Assembly (NCBI GenBank): GCA_964019155.1
Contig: OZ025244.1
Coordinates: 41,440,389 to 41,504,388, forward strand
Reading direction: 5' to 3'
Origin: Osedax fenrisi
Lineage: Eukaryota > Annelida > Polychaeta > Sabellida > Siboglinidae
Length of the DNA: 64,000 nt
The notes under the pieces: generated by a model
Database searches by the model: none
Seen by the model: the letters and a program-made list of their open reading frames with translations, nothing else
Told to the model about the DNA's origin: nothing
Position numbers and translations under genes: made by a program
Shown: positions 25,909 to 39,559 of the stretch, in pieces
Layout of the letters: every line of letters begins with the position of its first letter
How positions within the stretch are numbered: the stretch's first letter is position 1

Positions 25909-26954
25909 GTTAACTTAAATATCTTATTATAGCTAGATTAAAATATATCATATTTAAATTTATTTTTAATATTACCTATACATATATACAGACTTATATA
26001 ATTAAAATTAATGGTATTATAAATATAACACTAATAGTAGTAAACTAAATTTAATAGTAACCTATACATGAGTTATTTTTATAACACAATTGAATTGATA
26101 ATTATTTTTATAAAAGTAGATACAAATTTGAATTTTCCAAAGACACGACATAATGTATTAATTATCTTATCAGTTATTATAAATGCATACTGTTTATTCT
26201 TATTAATTATTAATACTTATGATGTACCTTATTCACTAATTAATTAATTAATATATATTATAATTTATCGTATTCAACTTAAACGAACTTAATTATAGAG
26301 TTAGTTATGTACATTTTCCCTGAATGTATGTACACATATATATGAAATGTTATTAGCCTCGTAAATAAATACATGACATATTCAATCCATATATTATCAT
26401 ATGATAACACAGATACATATGTATATATGTATGTATGTGTATGTAATATATACTTATAATTAACGAATCGGTGATGTCGATATTCAAAGTATTTATAATA
26501 TAAAAATATGATTTTAATTATATTAAAATTTTCCTATTTATTTAGATGTTAATTTAATACAAAAAACACATGAAGTTTAAAATGGTGTTGTTTCTTTAAT
26601 ATATACATTTCGATTTGATGCATACGCATATTATCCTGTATGAATACAGTCAGGAAATCGCTAAATAAATCTCTTAAAGATGAACATAAATAGTTAATAT
26701 ATACATAATATAGGTACGGTATACCTATATACATACCTATGTAATAATTTGGATAATAATTTCAATTAATATGTTCCTACTGCTTATACGATTGATATTA
26801 TAGTCTAGCTATAGTTCAATTACTAGTATCAAATCTAAACAGAGTGGAGTTAATTATTATTCTAAAATACTTATATATAATATGTCAGACTGTACTAATT
26901 ACTAATTCTTGAGATCAACATTCGTAAATATATATTATTGGTAGATCATATAGA
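25909..26954. other. AT-rich intergenic DNA, nothing recognised
   Basis: Between the hAT element and the possible hAT terminus. Only short chance frames and small TA-rich runs. Confidence 0.6.
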
Positions 26955-27000
26955 CAGGGGTGGATTAAGGTTGTAGGCCCAACACTATAGGGTAAGGCAC
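26955..27000 (+). mobile_element. Possible hAT terminus (orphan)
   Basis: CAGGGGTGGATTAAGG followed by TGTAGGCCC resembles the end of hAT elements. I found no matching opposite end before the satellite array that starts 300 bp later, so the rest may have been lost. Confidence 0.35.
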
Positions 27001-27299
27001 CTATCAAGATATTTTAGATATTTATGTATATATATAAGATATTGTGTATCATATCTATATGTATTACAAACAATTATGAAAAATATTTAGTATTATAATA
27101 TAAATATATGTCTTTGTGAATTTACCATCTCCATAGATAAATTCCTAGATATATCCGTGTTTGGGATACACCTATTCTATTCAAATACTTTTGTATACAA
27201 GCTTATATAATCTATATCATTAGATAGTTAGCTAAGATAATAATTACGTAAATTATTAAGAGTATTTAAATATCTAATAGTAGCTATAATAAGATGTAT

Positions 27300-30200
27300 T
27301 TTAGGTTATATTAGATTATCTTCCTAGTTATCTTAGATTATCTTCCTAGTTATATTAGGTTATCTTCATAGTTATATTAGGTTATCATATTAGTTATATT
27401 AGGTTATCTTCTTAGTTATCTTAGTTTATCTTACTAGTTACCTTAGGTTATCTTACTAGTTATATTAGGTTATCTTCCTAGTTATCTTAGGTTATCTTCC
27501 TAGTTATCTTAGGTTATCTTCCTAGTTATCTTAGGTTATCATATTAGTTATATTAGGTTATATTCTTAGTTATCTTAGTTTATCTTCCTAGTTATCTTAG
27601 ATTATCTTCCTAGTTATATTAGGTTATCATATTAGTTATATTAGGTTATCTTCCTAGTTATCTTAGGTTATCTTCTTAGTTATCTTAGATTACCTTCCTG
27701 GTTATCTTAGGTTATCTTACTAGTTACCTTAGGTTATCTTACTAGTTACCTTAGGTTATCTTACTAGTTATATTAGGTTATCTTCCTAGTTATCTTAGGT
27801 TATCATATTAGTTATATTAGGTTATCTTCCTAGTTATCTTAGATTATCTTCCTAGTTATCTTAGATTATCTTCCTAGTTATATTAGGTTATCATATTAGT
27901 TATCGTAGGTTATCTTACTAGTTATATTAAGTTATCTTCCTAGTTATCTTAGGTTATCTTCCTAGTTATCTTAGGTTATCTTACTAGTTATCTTAGGTTA
28001 TCTTCCTAGTTATATTAGATTATCTTACTAGTTATCTTAGGTTATCTTCCTAGTTACCTTAGGTTATCTTCCTAGTTATCTTAGGTTATCTTACTAGTTA
28101 TCTTAGGTTATCTTCCTAGTTATCTTAAGTTATCTTCCTAGTTAGCTTAGGTTATCTTGCTAGTTATATTAGGTTATCTTCCTAGTTATCTTAGGTTATC
28201 TTACTAGTTATATTAGGTTACCTTACTAGTTATCTTAGGTTATCTTACTAGTTATATTAGGTTATCTTCCTAGTTATCTTAGATTATCATATTAGTTATC
28301 TTAGGTTATCTTACTAGTTATCTTAGGTTATCTTACTAGTTATATTAGGTTACCTTCCTAGTTATCTTAGGTTATCTTCCTAGTTATCTTAGGTTATCTT
28401 CCTAGTTATATTAGATTATCTTACTAGTTATCTTAGGTTATCTTACTAGTTATATTAGGTTATCATCTTAGTTATCTTAGTTTATCTTCCTAGTTATCTT
28501 AGGTTATCATATTAGTTATCTTAGGTTATCTTCCTAGTTATATTAGATTATCTTACTAGTTATCTTAGGTTATCTTACTAGTTATATTAGGTTACCTTAC
28601 TAGTTATCTTAGGTTATCTTACTAGTTATATTAGGTTATCTTCCTAGTTATCTTAGATTATCATATTAGTTATCTTAGGTTATCTTACTAGTTATCTTAG
28701 GTTATCTTACTAGTTATATTAGGTTATCTTCCTAGTTATCTTAGGTTATCTTCCTAGTTATCTTAGGTTATCTTCCTAGTTATATTAGATTATCTTACTA
28801 GTTATCTTAGGTTATCTTACTAGTTATATTAGGTTATCATCTTAGTTATCTTAGTTTATCTTCCTAGTTATCTTAGGTTATCTTACTAGTTATCTTAGGT
28901 TATCTTACTAGTTATATTAGGTTATCTTCCTGGTTATCTTAGGTTATCTTCCTAGTTATCTTAGGTTATCATATTAGTTATCGTAGGTTATCTTACTAGT
29001 TATATTAAGTTATCTTCCTAGTTATCTTAGGTTATCTTCCTAGTTATCTTAGGTTATCTTACTAGTTATCTTAGGTTATCTTACTAGTTATTTTAGGTTA
29101 TCGTCCTAGTTATATTAGGTTATCTTCCTAGTTATCTTAGGTTATCTTACTAGTTATCTTAGGTTATCTTACTAGTTATCTTAGATTATCTTCCTAGTTA
29201 TCTTAGATTATCTTCCTAGTTATATTAGGTTATCATATTAGTTATCGTAGGTTATCTTACTAGTTATATTAAGTTATCTTCCTAGTTATCTTAGGTTATC
29301 TTCCTAGTTATCTTAGGTTATCTTACTAGTTATCTTAGGTTATCTTCCTAGTTATATTAGATTATCTTACTAGTTATCTTAGGTTATCTTCCTAGTTACC
29401 TTAGGTTATCTTCCTAGTTATCTTAGGTTATCTTACTAGTTATCTTAGGTTATCTTCCTAGTTATCTTAAGTTATCTTCCTAGTTAGCTTAGGTTATCTT
29501 GCTAGTTATATTAGGTTATCTTCCTAGTTATCTTAGGTTATCTTACTAGTTATATTAGGTTACCTTACTAGTTATCTTAGGTTATCTTACTAGTTATATT
29601 AGGTTATCTTCCTAGTTATCTTAGATTATCATATTAGTTATCTTAGGTTATCTTACTAGTTATCTTAGGTTATCTTACTAGTTATATTAGGTTACCTTCC
29701 TAGTTATCTTAGGTTATCTTCCTAGTTATCTTAGGTTATCTTCCTAGTTATATTAGATTATCTTACTAGTTATCTTAGGTTATCTTACTAGTTATATTAG
29801 GTTATCATCTTAGTTATCTTAGTTTATCTTCCTAGTTATCTTAGGTTATCATATTAGTTATCTTAGGTTATCTTCCTAGTTATATTAGATTATCTTACTA
29901 GTTATCTTAGGTTATCTTACTAGTTATATTAGGTTACCTTACTAGTTATCTTAGGTTATCTTACTAGTTATATTAGGTTATCTTCCTAGTTATCTTAGAT
30001 TATCATATTAGTTATCTTAGGTTATCTTACTAGTTATCTTAGGTTATCTTACTAGTTATATTAGGTTATCTTCCTAGTTATCTTAGGTTATCTTCCTAGT
30101 TATCTTAGGTTATCTTCCTAGTTATATTAGATTATCTTACTAGTTATCTTAGGTTATCTTACTAGTTATATTAGGTTATCATCTTAGTTATCTTAGTTTA

Positions 30201-33200
30201 TCTTCCTAGTTATCTTAGGTTATCTTACTAGTTATCTTAGGTTATCTTACTAGTTATATTAGGTTATCTTCCTGGTTATCTTAGGTTATCTTCCTAGTTA
30301 TCTTAAGTTATCTTCCTAGTTAGCTTAGGTTATCTTACTAGTTATATTAGGTTATCTTACTATTTATCTTAGGTTATCTTACTGGTTATATTAGGTTATC
30401 TTACTAATTATCTTAGGTTATATTCCTAGTTATATTAGGTTATCTTAGTTTATCTTCCTAGTTATCTTAGATTATCTTCCTAGTTATATCAGGTTATCAT
30501 ATTAGTTATATTAGGTTATCTTCTTAGTTATATTAGTTTATCTTACTAGTTACCTTAGGTTATCTTACTAGTTATATTAGGTTATCTTCCTAGTTATCTT
30601 AGATTATCTTACTAGTTATCTTAGGTTATCTTACTAGTTATCTTAGGTTATCTTCCTAATTATATTAGGTTATCTTCCTGGTTATCTTAGGTTATCTTCC
30701 TAGTTATATTAGGTTATCTTCCTAGTTATCTTAGTATATCTTCCTAGTTATCTTAGGTTATCTTACTAGTTATATTAGGTTATCTTCCTAGATATCTTAG
30801 GTTATCTTCCTAGTTACCTTATGTTATCTTCCTAGTTATATTAGGTTATCATATTAGTTATATTAGGTTATCTTACTAGTTATCTTAGGTTATCTTATGT
30901 TATCTTCCTAGTTATCATAGATTATCTTACTAGTTATATTAGGGTATCTTCTTAGTTATCTTAGGTTATCTTACTAGTTATCGTAGGTTACCTTCTTAGT
31001 TATCTTAGGTTATCTTACTGGTTATCTTAGGTTATCTTCCTAGTTATCTTAGGTTATCTTCCTAGTTATCTTAGGCTATCTTACTAGTTATCTTAGGTTA
31101 TCTTCCTAGTTATCTTAGGTTATCTTCCTAGTTATATTAGGTTATCATATTAGTTATATTAGGTTATCTTCTTAGTTATCTTAGGTTATCATCCTAGTTA
31201 TCTTAGGTTATCTTCCTAGTTATCTTAGGTTATCTTCCTAGTTATCTTAGGTTATCTTACTAGTTACCTTAGGTTATCTTCCTAGTTATCTTAGGTTATC
31301 TTACTAGTTATCGTAGGTTATCTTCCTGGTTATCTTAGGTTATCTTCCTAGTTATCTTAGGTTATCTTCCCAGTTATCTTAGGTTATCTTACTATTTATC
31401 TTAGGTTATCTTCCTATTTATATTAGGTTATCTTACTAGTTACCTTAGGTTATCTTCCTAGTTATCTTAGGTTATCTTACTAATTATCTTAGGTTATCTT
31501 ACTAGTTACCTTAGGTTATCTTCCTAGTTATCTTAGGTTATCTTACTAGTTATCTTAGGTTATCTTCCTAGTTATATTAGATTATCTTACTAGTTATCTT
31601 AGGTTATCTTACTAGTTATATTAGGTTACCTTACTAGTTATCTTAGGTTATCTTACTAGTTATATTAGGTTATCTTCCTAGTTATCTTAGATTATCATAT
31701 TAGTTATCTTAGGTTATCTTACTATTTATCTTAGGTTATCTTACTAGTTATATTAGGTTATCTTCCTAGTTATCTTAGGTTATCTTCCTAATTATCTTAG
31801 GTTATCTTCCTAGTTATATTAGATTATCTTACTAGTTATCTTAGGTTATCTTACTAGTTATATTAGGTTATCTTCTTAGTTATCTTAGTTTATCTTCCTA
31901 GTTATCTTAGGTTATCTTACTAGTTATCTTAGGTTATCTTACTAGTTATATTAGGTTATCTTCCTAGTTATCTTAGGTTATCTTCCTAGTTATCTTAAGT
32001 TATCTTCCTAGTTAGCTTAGATTATCTTGCTAGTTATATTAGGTTATCTTACTAGTTATCTTAGGTTATCTTACTGCTTATATTAGGTTATCTTACTAGT
32101 TATCTTAGGTTATATTCCTAGTTATATTAGGTTACCTTACTAGTTATCTTAGGTTATCTTCCTAGTTATCTTAGGTTATCATATTAGTTATATTAGGTTA
32201 TCTTCTTAGTTATCTTAGTTTATCTTCCTAGTTATCTTAGATTATCTTCCTAGTTATATCAGGTTATCATATTAGTTATATTAGGTTATCTTCTTAGTTA
32301 TCTTAGTTTATCTTACTAGTTACCTTAGGTTATCTTACTAGTTATATTAGGTTATCTTCCTAGTTATCTTAGATTATCTTACTAGTTATCTTAGGTTATC
32401 TTACTAGTTATCTTAGGTTATCTTCCTAATTATATTAGGTTATCTTCCTAGTTATCTTAGGTTATCTTCCTAGTTATATTAGGTTATCTTCCTAGTTATC
32501 TTAGGATATCTTACTAGTTATCTTAGGTTATCTTCCTAGTTATCTTAGGTTATCTTCCTAGTTATCTTAGGTTATCTTTCTAGTTATCTTAGATTATCTT
32601 ACTAGTTATCTTAAGTTATCTTACTAGTTATATTAGGTTATCTTAGGTTATCTTAGGTTATCTTACTAGTTATCTTAGGTTATCTTCCTAGTTATCATAG
32701 GTTATCTTACTAGTTATATTAGGTTATCTTCTTAGTTATCGTAGGTTACCTTCTTAGTTATCTTAGGTTATCTTACTAGTTATCTTAGGTTATCTTACTA
32801 GTTATCTTAGGTTGTCTTAGGTTATCATACTAGATATCTTAGGTTCTCTTCCTAGTTACCTTAGATTATCTTCCTAGTTATCTTAGGTTATCTTCCTAGT
32901 TATCTTAGGCTATCTTACTAGTTATCTTAGGTTATCTTCCTAGTTATCTTAGGTTATCTTCCTAGTTATATTAGGTTATCATATTAGTTATATTAGGTTA
33001 TCTTCTTAGTTATCTTAGGTTATCATCCTAGTTATCTTAGGTTATCTTCCTAGTTATCTTAGGTTATCTTCCTAGTTATCTTAGGTTATCTTACTAGTTA
33101 CCTTAGGTTATCTTCCTAGTTATATTAGGTTATCTTACTAGTTATCTTAGGTTATCTTCCTGGTTATCTTAGGTTATCTTCCTAGTTATCTTAGGTTATC

Positions 33201-33406
33201 TTCCCAGTTATCTTAGGTTATCTTACTATTTATCTTAGGTTATCTTCCTATTTATATTAGGTTATCTTACTAGTTACCTTAGGTTATCTTCCTAGTTATC
33301 TTAGGTTATCTTACTAATTATCTTAGGTTATCTTACTAGTTACCTTAGGTTATCTTCCTAGTTATCTTAGGTTATCTTCCTAGTTATCTTAGGTTATCTT
33401 CCTAGT
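27300..33406. repeat. 6.1-kb satellite of 22-bp units with 1342-bp higher-order repeat
   Basis: The unit is TTAGGTTATCTTCCTAGTTATC with common variants (TTACTAG, ATATTAG, TATATTAGG). Each unit is itself two related half-units. Rare variants mark a higher-order repeat: GTTAGCTTAGG at 28141 and 29483, TCCTGGTTATC near 28928 and 30270, and TATCGTAGG at 27901 and 29243 are all 1342 bp apart (61 units), and the order of variants between them is the same for about 1 kb. Confidence 0.95.
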
Positions 33407-33653
33407 TTATATATATAATATAAATAAGTTAAATATAAATATTTAATAAAAAATTATACTTATATAAATTAGAATTATATTGGTGTTGATATCACGTGCA
33501 TGTCGATATTAGAGAACTCTCCCCTAGTTATACAAAATCTAATTATATAAATATAAATAAATATTCAGTAAAATAATCCAATCAGTATTTGTTTACGTTA
33601 TTAATGGCAAATGATAATTTAAAACGTGTTTGCATTGCGATATACGATGTGAC

Positions 33654-33842
33654 AGGGATTGGGATAATATTATATTAAATATAAATTATAAATCATATTT
33701 TATATTCAAAACCCGAAACCGGTTTAAGTATATACAATAAAATTCTGAAACTAACCCGAAAAATAGATTAAAAACCCGAAACCATTATATTTCATAAAAC
33801 CCGAGATCGACCCTAAACTGACCCGACCAGTGAACATCCCTA
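33654..33842 (-). mobile_element. Possible hAT-derived fragment
   Basis: Repeated AACCCGAAACC motifs lead to GTGAACATCCCTAC, whose inverse TAGGGATGTTCAC is a common hAT end. The other end may be CAGGGATTGGGA at 33654, but no target duplication is visible. Confidence 0.35.
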
Positions 33843-33849
33843 CTACCTA

Positions 33850-34526
33850 GTAGGTAGTACCTACTGATATATTGATATATTGATACACTCATTATAATAA
33901 TATATTATTATTTAATTAACCTATTTAATAGTCAGTAAATATGAATACATTTAATCCAATATATAATACTATTATAGTTAATTCACCAATACTTTAAATA
34001 GGATACCATTATATACATGTATACATATACATATTATAATACAATCAATATTGTAAATACTTTAAATTAAAGATATGTTACATTACAATATCTTAAATAT
34101 GTATAGATTCTATATATGTTTCGTTATAAATATAATTATAGTCCACTTTTATTTATAAATATAATTATTAAATAAGAGTATTTCATATATATATATATAT
34201 ATATATTTATTTAAAAGTAACAAATTAATACATATCGATACAAATTTATAATTTATATAATATTAATTCTTATTATATATAAAGTAAAATTAAATATTAA
34301 TAATCTTAAATAACCTTGGTATAAATAAATACGGTTATTTGATGATAAAATAAAAATATAAAACATAATAACAAACATAATAAAACAAACAATTTATTTC
34401 ATTTATTCCTAGAAATAACCACACTGATTATAACATAATTTGTATAATTAATTAAATATATTTACTAAAATAGGTTTATTACTATAATTACTCTAATAAC
34501 TTAAATATGTTTATACTATAATTTTA
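33850..34526. other. AT-rich spacer between the two satellite arrays
   Basis: No gene, TIR or tandem structure seen apart from short TA runs. Confidence 0.6.
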
Positions 34527-36524
34527 TAATTACTTGAATAGATATCTATAATTATATTTTACTTGAAGGTATCTATAATTGTATTTTTACTTGAATAGAT
34601 ATATATAATTGTATTTAACTTGAATAGTTATCTATAATTGTATTTAACTTGAATAGGTGTATATAATTGTATTTATACTTGAATAGATATCTATAATTGT
34701 ATTTAACTTGAATATTTATCTATAATTGTATTTATACTTGAATATTTATCTATAATTGTATTTATACTTTAATAGATATCTATAATTGTATTTATAATTG
34801 AATAGATATCTATAATTGTATTTAACTTGAATAGATATCTATAATTGTATTTATACTTGAATAGATATCTATAATTGTATTTATACTTGAATATATATCT
34901 ATAATTGTATTTATACTTGAATAGATATCTATAATTGTATTTAACTTGAATAGATATATATATAATTGTATTTATACTTGAATATATATCTATAATTGTA
35001 TTTATACTTGAATAGATATCTATAATTGTATTTATACTTGAATAAATATATATATAATTGTATTTAACTTGAATAGATATCTATAATTGTATTTATAATT
35101 ATATAGATATCTATAATTGTATTTATACTTGAATAGATATATATATAATTGTATTTATACTTGAATAGATATCTATAATTGTATTTATAATTGAATAGAT
35201 ATCTATAATTGTATTTATACTTGAATAGATATCTATAATTGTATTTATACTTGAATATATATCTATAATTGTATTTATACTTGAATAGATATCTATAATT
35301 GTATTTATACTTGAATAGATATATATATAATTGTATTTAACTTGAATAGATATCTATAATTGTATGTATACTTGAATAGATATATATAATTGTATTTATA
35401 CTTGAATATTTATCTATAATTGTATTTATAAATGAATAGATATCTATAATTGTATTTATACTTGAATATTTATCTACAATTGTATTTATAATTGAATAGA
35501 TATCTATAATTGTATTTATTCTTGAATAGATATCTATAATTGTATTTATACTTGAATAGGTATATATATATAATTGTATTTATACTTGAATATGTATATA
35601 TAATTGTATTTAACTTGAATAGATATCTATAATTGTATTTATACTTGAATATATATCTATAATTGTACTTATACTTGAATAGATATATATAATTGTATTT
35701 ATACTTGAATATTTATCTATAATTGTATTTATAATTGAATAGATATCTATAATTGTATTTATTCTTGAATATTTATCTATAATTGTATTTATAATTGAAT
35801 AGATATCTATAATTGTATTTATACTTGAATAGGTATATATATATAATTGTATTTATACTTGAATATGTATATATAATTGTATTTAACTTGAATAGATATC
35901 TATAATTGTATTTATAAATGAATAGATATATATAATTGTATTTAAACTTGAATATTTATCTACAATTGTATTTATAATTGAATAGATATCTATAATTGTA
36001 TTTATACTTGAATAGATATCTATAATTGTATTTATACTTGAATAGGTATATATATATAATTGTATTTATACTTGAATATGTATATATAATTGTATTTAAC
36101 TTGAATAGATATCTATAATTGTATTTATACTTGAATATATATCTATAATTGTACTTATACTTGAATAGATATATATAATTGTATTTATACTTGAATATGT
36201 ATCTATAATTGTATTTATAATTGAATAGATATCTATAATTGTATTTATACTTGAATATTTATCTATAATTGTATTTATAATTGAATAGATATCTATAATT
36301 GTATTTATACTTGAATATTTATCTATAATTGTATTTATACTTGAATAGATATCTATAATTGTATTTATACTTGAATAGGTATATATATATAATTGTATTT
36401 ATACTTGAATATGTATATATAATTGTATTTAACTTGAATAGATATCTATAATTGTATTTATACTTGAATATTTATCTATAATTGTATTTATACTTGAATA
36501 GATATCTATAATTGTATTTATTCT
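34527..36524. repeat. 2-kb array of 29-30-bp units
   Basis: The unit is CTATAATTGTATTTATACTTGAATAGATAT with length variants (TTTAACTTGAA, GGTATATATATAT). The composite GAATAGGTATATATATATAA followed by GAATATGTATATATAATTG and a TTTAACTTG unit returns four times (near 35555, 35830, 36041, 36374), again a higher-order pattern. It ends about 120 bp from the stop of the 328-aa gene. Confidence 0.93.
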
Positions 36525-36643
36525 TATAATTGAATTCTATAATTTGAATAACTACTTAAACTGTATAACTATGTTAAATTGTATCTGTGATTATGAAAAT
36601 CTATTATTGTATTATGTATTACTATACCTTATAAGAATGTGGG

Positions 36644-37630
36644 TTAATCTAGAAACTCACAACTCCAAGTGTTCTCCCCTTTAGAGATGGTATAGTTAGG
36701 CCCCACTTTCCAGATGATGTTATCGAGTTTTGGAAACTGGCTATCGTAATCATCATAACTCGATACGTCATTGATGTCAAAGTCATCGTTTTCAAGGTCA
36801 TATGTGTGGAGCGCGTACATAGTGTCGTCGGTACAGTAGTCACTAGTAGTAACCTCGGGTATAGGGTAGTCGGTGTCGAGGTAACTTAGGAGATAACCCG
36901 GTGTTGGGGGGATAATTCCTCGTTTGTTTGAAATAACACTTGTTGTAGTCTGGATAGAGCGGAAGTCACAGTCAAGGAATTCGACTGTTGGAGGATTAAT
37001 GCCTATACTATTTTGTGTACTTGATCTACGTGTTACGGGGAAACTTGTTATCGGTGGTGGTGTTGGTGGCGAAATTGTCACACCGGTGTGGTCATCGCCT
37101 CGGTCAGTTTGCCTACTATGTATTACGTCATAGTAGTGGTCAGAAGTATCTGTTTCGTCATCACTACTAAAGTCCGAGAGCCCGTAATATGTTAACTCCC
37201 TGCTCTCGAACGATAGGTCGTCGCCTACTTCTGCGGACTCCTCGCCGTGTACGTAATTCACGTACTTGGTGACGTCATCATCGTCAGTGACGTCTGGTAT
37301 CGCTACCTGGCGGAATTCCCGTGTACTATAAGAATCTATATTATAGTATTCTGCGAAGTCCGATGTCTGTTCATAGTGTGCTAGTGATTCATCACTCGTT
37401 GATCTATTAGTGAAGAGTTCGTCGCTAGAATTGCAGCTGTTCATCGACCAATCCGTGTACATTTCGCGGAACTCCGTGAAGGACGATGTCCGAGATGTAC
37501 TGGATCCTAGCAGTATACTTCTGGCGTGTAAGTCACGTGATTTAGCTGCAGTTTCTTCCGCCCTCTTCTTACTTCTGCTATTCTTGTTTCCCAAACCAAG
37601 CATACGTTTAATGGTTTTAAATATTCCCAT
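36644..37630 (-). CDS. Unrecognised 328-aa acidic protein with myristoylation-like N-terminus
   Basis: I do not recognise this protein. An uninterrupted 328-codon frame is very unlikely by chance in such AT-rich DNA, and the region is more GC-balanced than its flanks. The start MGIFKTIKRMLGLG fits the N-myristoylation pattern (Gly2, Thr6) and is followed by a basic patch (KNSRSKKRAEE), a pairing typical of proteins attached to the inner face of membranes. The rest is Asp/Ser/Thr/Tyr-rich with no clear globular domain until a compact tail, WKVGPNYTISKGENTWSCEF. The bases just before the ATG (TTTCTATTCAG) look like a splice acceptor, so a 5' UTR or coding exon may lie upstream on this strand. 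The stop is about 110 bp from a 30-bp minisatellite array. No membrane span or signal peptide is visible. It could be a fast-evolving scaffold protein or a lineage-specific gene. Confidence 0.7.
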   Translation of the reverse strand: MGIFKTIKRMLGLGNKNSRSKKRAEETAAKSRDLHARSILLGSSTSRTSSFTEFREMYTDWSMNSCNSSDELFTNRSTSDESLAHYEQTSDFAEYYNIDSYSTREFRQVAIPDVTDDDDVTKYVNYVHGEESAEVGDDLSFESRELTYYGLSDFSSDDETDTSDHYYDVIHSRQTDRGDDHTGVTISPPTPPPITSFPVTRRSSTQNSIGINPPTVEFLDCDFRSIQTTTSVISNKRGIIPPTPGYLLSYLDTDYPIPEVTTSDYCTDDTMYALHTYDLENDDFDINDVSSYDDYDSQFPKLDNIIWKVGPNYTISKGENTWSCEFLD

Positions 37631-37869
37631 CTGAATAGAAATAATATTTATATATATATATATAAAGTTATACCTTTATCCATAGATAACAATAATATAT
37701 TATTAAGAATGAATCGAATACGTTATCTGATATTATTAAATTCAATATATAATAATTGTTTCTTAATAATATCATTCTAAAATTATAAACTACTATAATA
37801 GGTCACTATAGTGACCCATATATGGGAGTATAGTGAACTCGAATAGTATACATAATATATATGCTCCCA

Positions 37870-38226
37870 CATACACTATAGTATATTTTATATTAAAATA
37901 AAATCACATACAATCAATCAATAAATCAATATGTATAATACGGAAGAGGTCCGTCGGACGTGAAGACATACTCAGTATACACATTAATGTGTGCAATTGC
38001 AATGTATATAATCATAAGTGAATACCTGTCCCATAACTTTATTTATATATTTAGCGTAGTAATAAATCATATACGTAAATAATACAATATATAGAAAGGT
38101 TAGCTAAGGTAATGTAGAGGTATGTTACTGACCTTGAAAGTTCGCGTCCTGTTGTATTATTAGTCAACCGGATCAAATCTTCAATTATAACACGTATTAA
38201 AGATATAGATCTGTTCAAGTGTACGA

Positions 38227-38257
<31 letters not shown>

Positions 38258-38420
38258 AATTGTTTATTAAAAATTGTAAATAAATAATTTATTTTAAATT
38301 TCGTGGAATTGTTTACAATTTGTAATTTTAATACATTTAGTATACAATTTATTATATGTATCTGATAATTAAATGTAGAATACATATAAATACAAGTATA
38401 AAATTTAAATATATATTTGA
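37870..38420 (-). repeat. Duplicated block A, upstream of the 328-aa gene
   Basis: This block and 40670-41420 share an ordered series of matches: the ATCACATACAATCAAT run, a GTCCGTCGGA/GTTCGTCGGA segment with following GTGAA, TGCAATGTATATAATC, CATAACTTTATTTATATA, GTTACTGACCTTGAAA, and (AATAAT)n followed by an ATTATTTTAAATTT stretch. It lies 0.25-0.8 kb upstream of the minus-strand gene, so it may contain its promoter. CAAG/GTCAGTAAC at about 38131 is a possible 5' UTR donor. Confidence 0.7.
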
Positions 38421-38436
38421 TTGTATCCTATATAAA

Positions 38437-38472
<36 letters not shown>

Positions 38473-38604
38473 AGTCAAAGTTGTGGATATATCGATTAGT
38501 TATTTATTAACTATATCGATTAAATATGTATCTATTAATGTAATATAGGTAATATATCCTACACTTGAATGCATTTAGCATTACGTAACATAAATCTATA
38601 TATC

Positions 38605-39552
38605 TAGGGGAAAGTAACCGTAACACTGTAATTACAGTACGGTATTATAATACGGGGACACTTTAACAATAAATGGTCTTAACCTTTTATGACTCATTAT
38701 TTGTATTCATAAATTACAATATATTAATATTATATGATTATAGATATTATTGTGATTTTAAAATTTATATTTAATATTTTCATTCCCTACACGGGGGACC
38801 CCCGTCGGGGGTGTCCGTATTCAGTACCTATGTCCGAATACGAACACCCTATATACCACTAGATAAACTATATATTATTGATGAATCAATCAGACATATT
38901 ATAATTACATTATTTATAATTAATTTTATGAATAATTTATTCTAATATAATTAGTTAATAATTTATTTATTTTTATTATTTTTTAATTAATAATATAATT
39001 TAAGTATCTAAATAATACAAATTTTAAATTTAGATTTATTGGTGGTATTAATATTATAACGCACGCGAAATTTATGAAAATCATAATAGTTCATACGCCG
39101 CATGCTGATTGGTTATAGGGTGTCCGTATTAAGACATCTAGAGTGTCCGTATTAGTGACTTATATATGACTTATATATATGACTACTCATATATGACCTC
39201 TAGATATATTCTTATAACTAAATGAATATTTGATAACAAATATAGAAATTATATATATAATTTTAGAATGATTTATTATTTAATAATATATTGTTATATT
39301 TTATATCGATACATTTGTATATTCTAAAGAAGGTTTTAAGTTGACATTTTTTTTCGTAAATTTAAAAACGTAAAAAATCAGTTTATTTAATATATTAGCA
39401 ATATTTGTAATAATTAAAAAATACTTTTTTAAACTATTTATATAATTATGAATATGTTATTCATTAAACATTGTTTTGTATGAATTATGGTTTCTGAGAT
39501 ACCGAGAGTTTCCGTATTCGGGCAATGTCCGTATTCGGTTACTTTCCCATAC
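38605..39552. mobile_element. TIR element family Y, copy 3 (diverged subfamily)
   Basis: The ends are AGGGGAAAGTAACCG and the inverse of TGGGAAAGTAACCG. The same plan is seen with a different core motif: GTGTCCGTATTCAG replaces GTCGGTAATCGG, again with an internal inverted cluster (38793-38850) and two more near 39118-39150. Confidence 0.65.
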
Positions 39553-39559
39553 ATACAAA

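Noticed and set aside
27300..33406. Telomere-like array because each unit contains TTAGG
   Set aside because: TTAGG appears once per 22-bp unit and is not itself tandem; the array lies between genes.
27300..36524. CRISPR-like repeat/spacer arrays
   Set aside because: Units are contiguous with no unique spacers, and the genome is eukaryotic.
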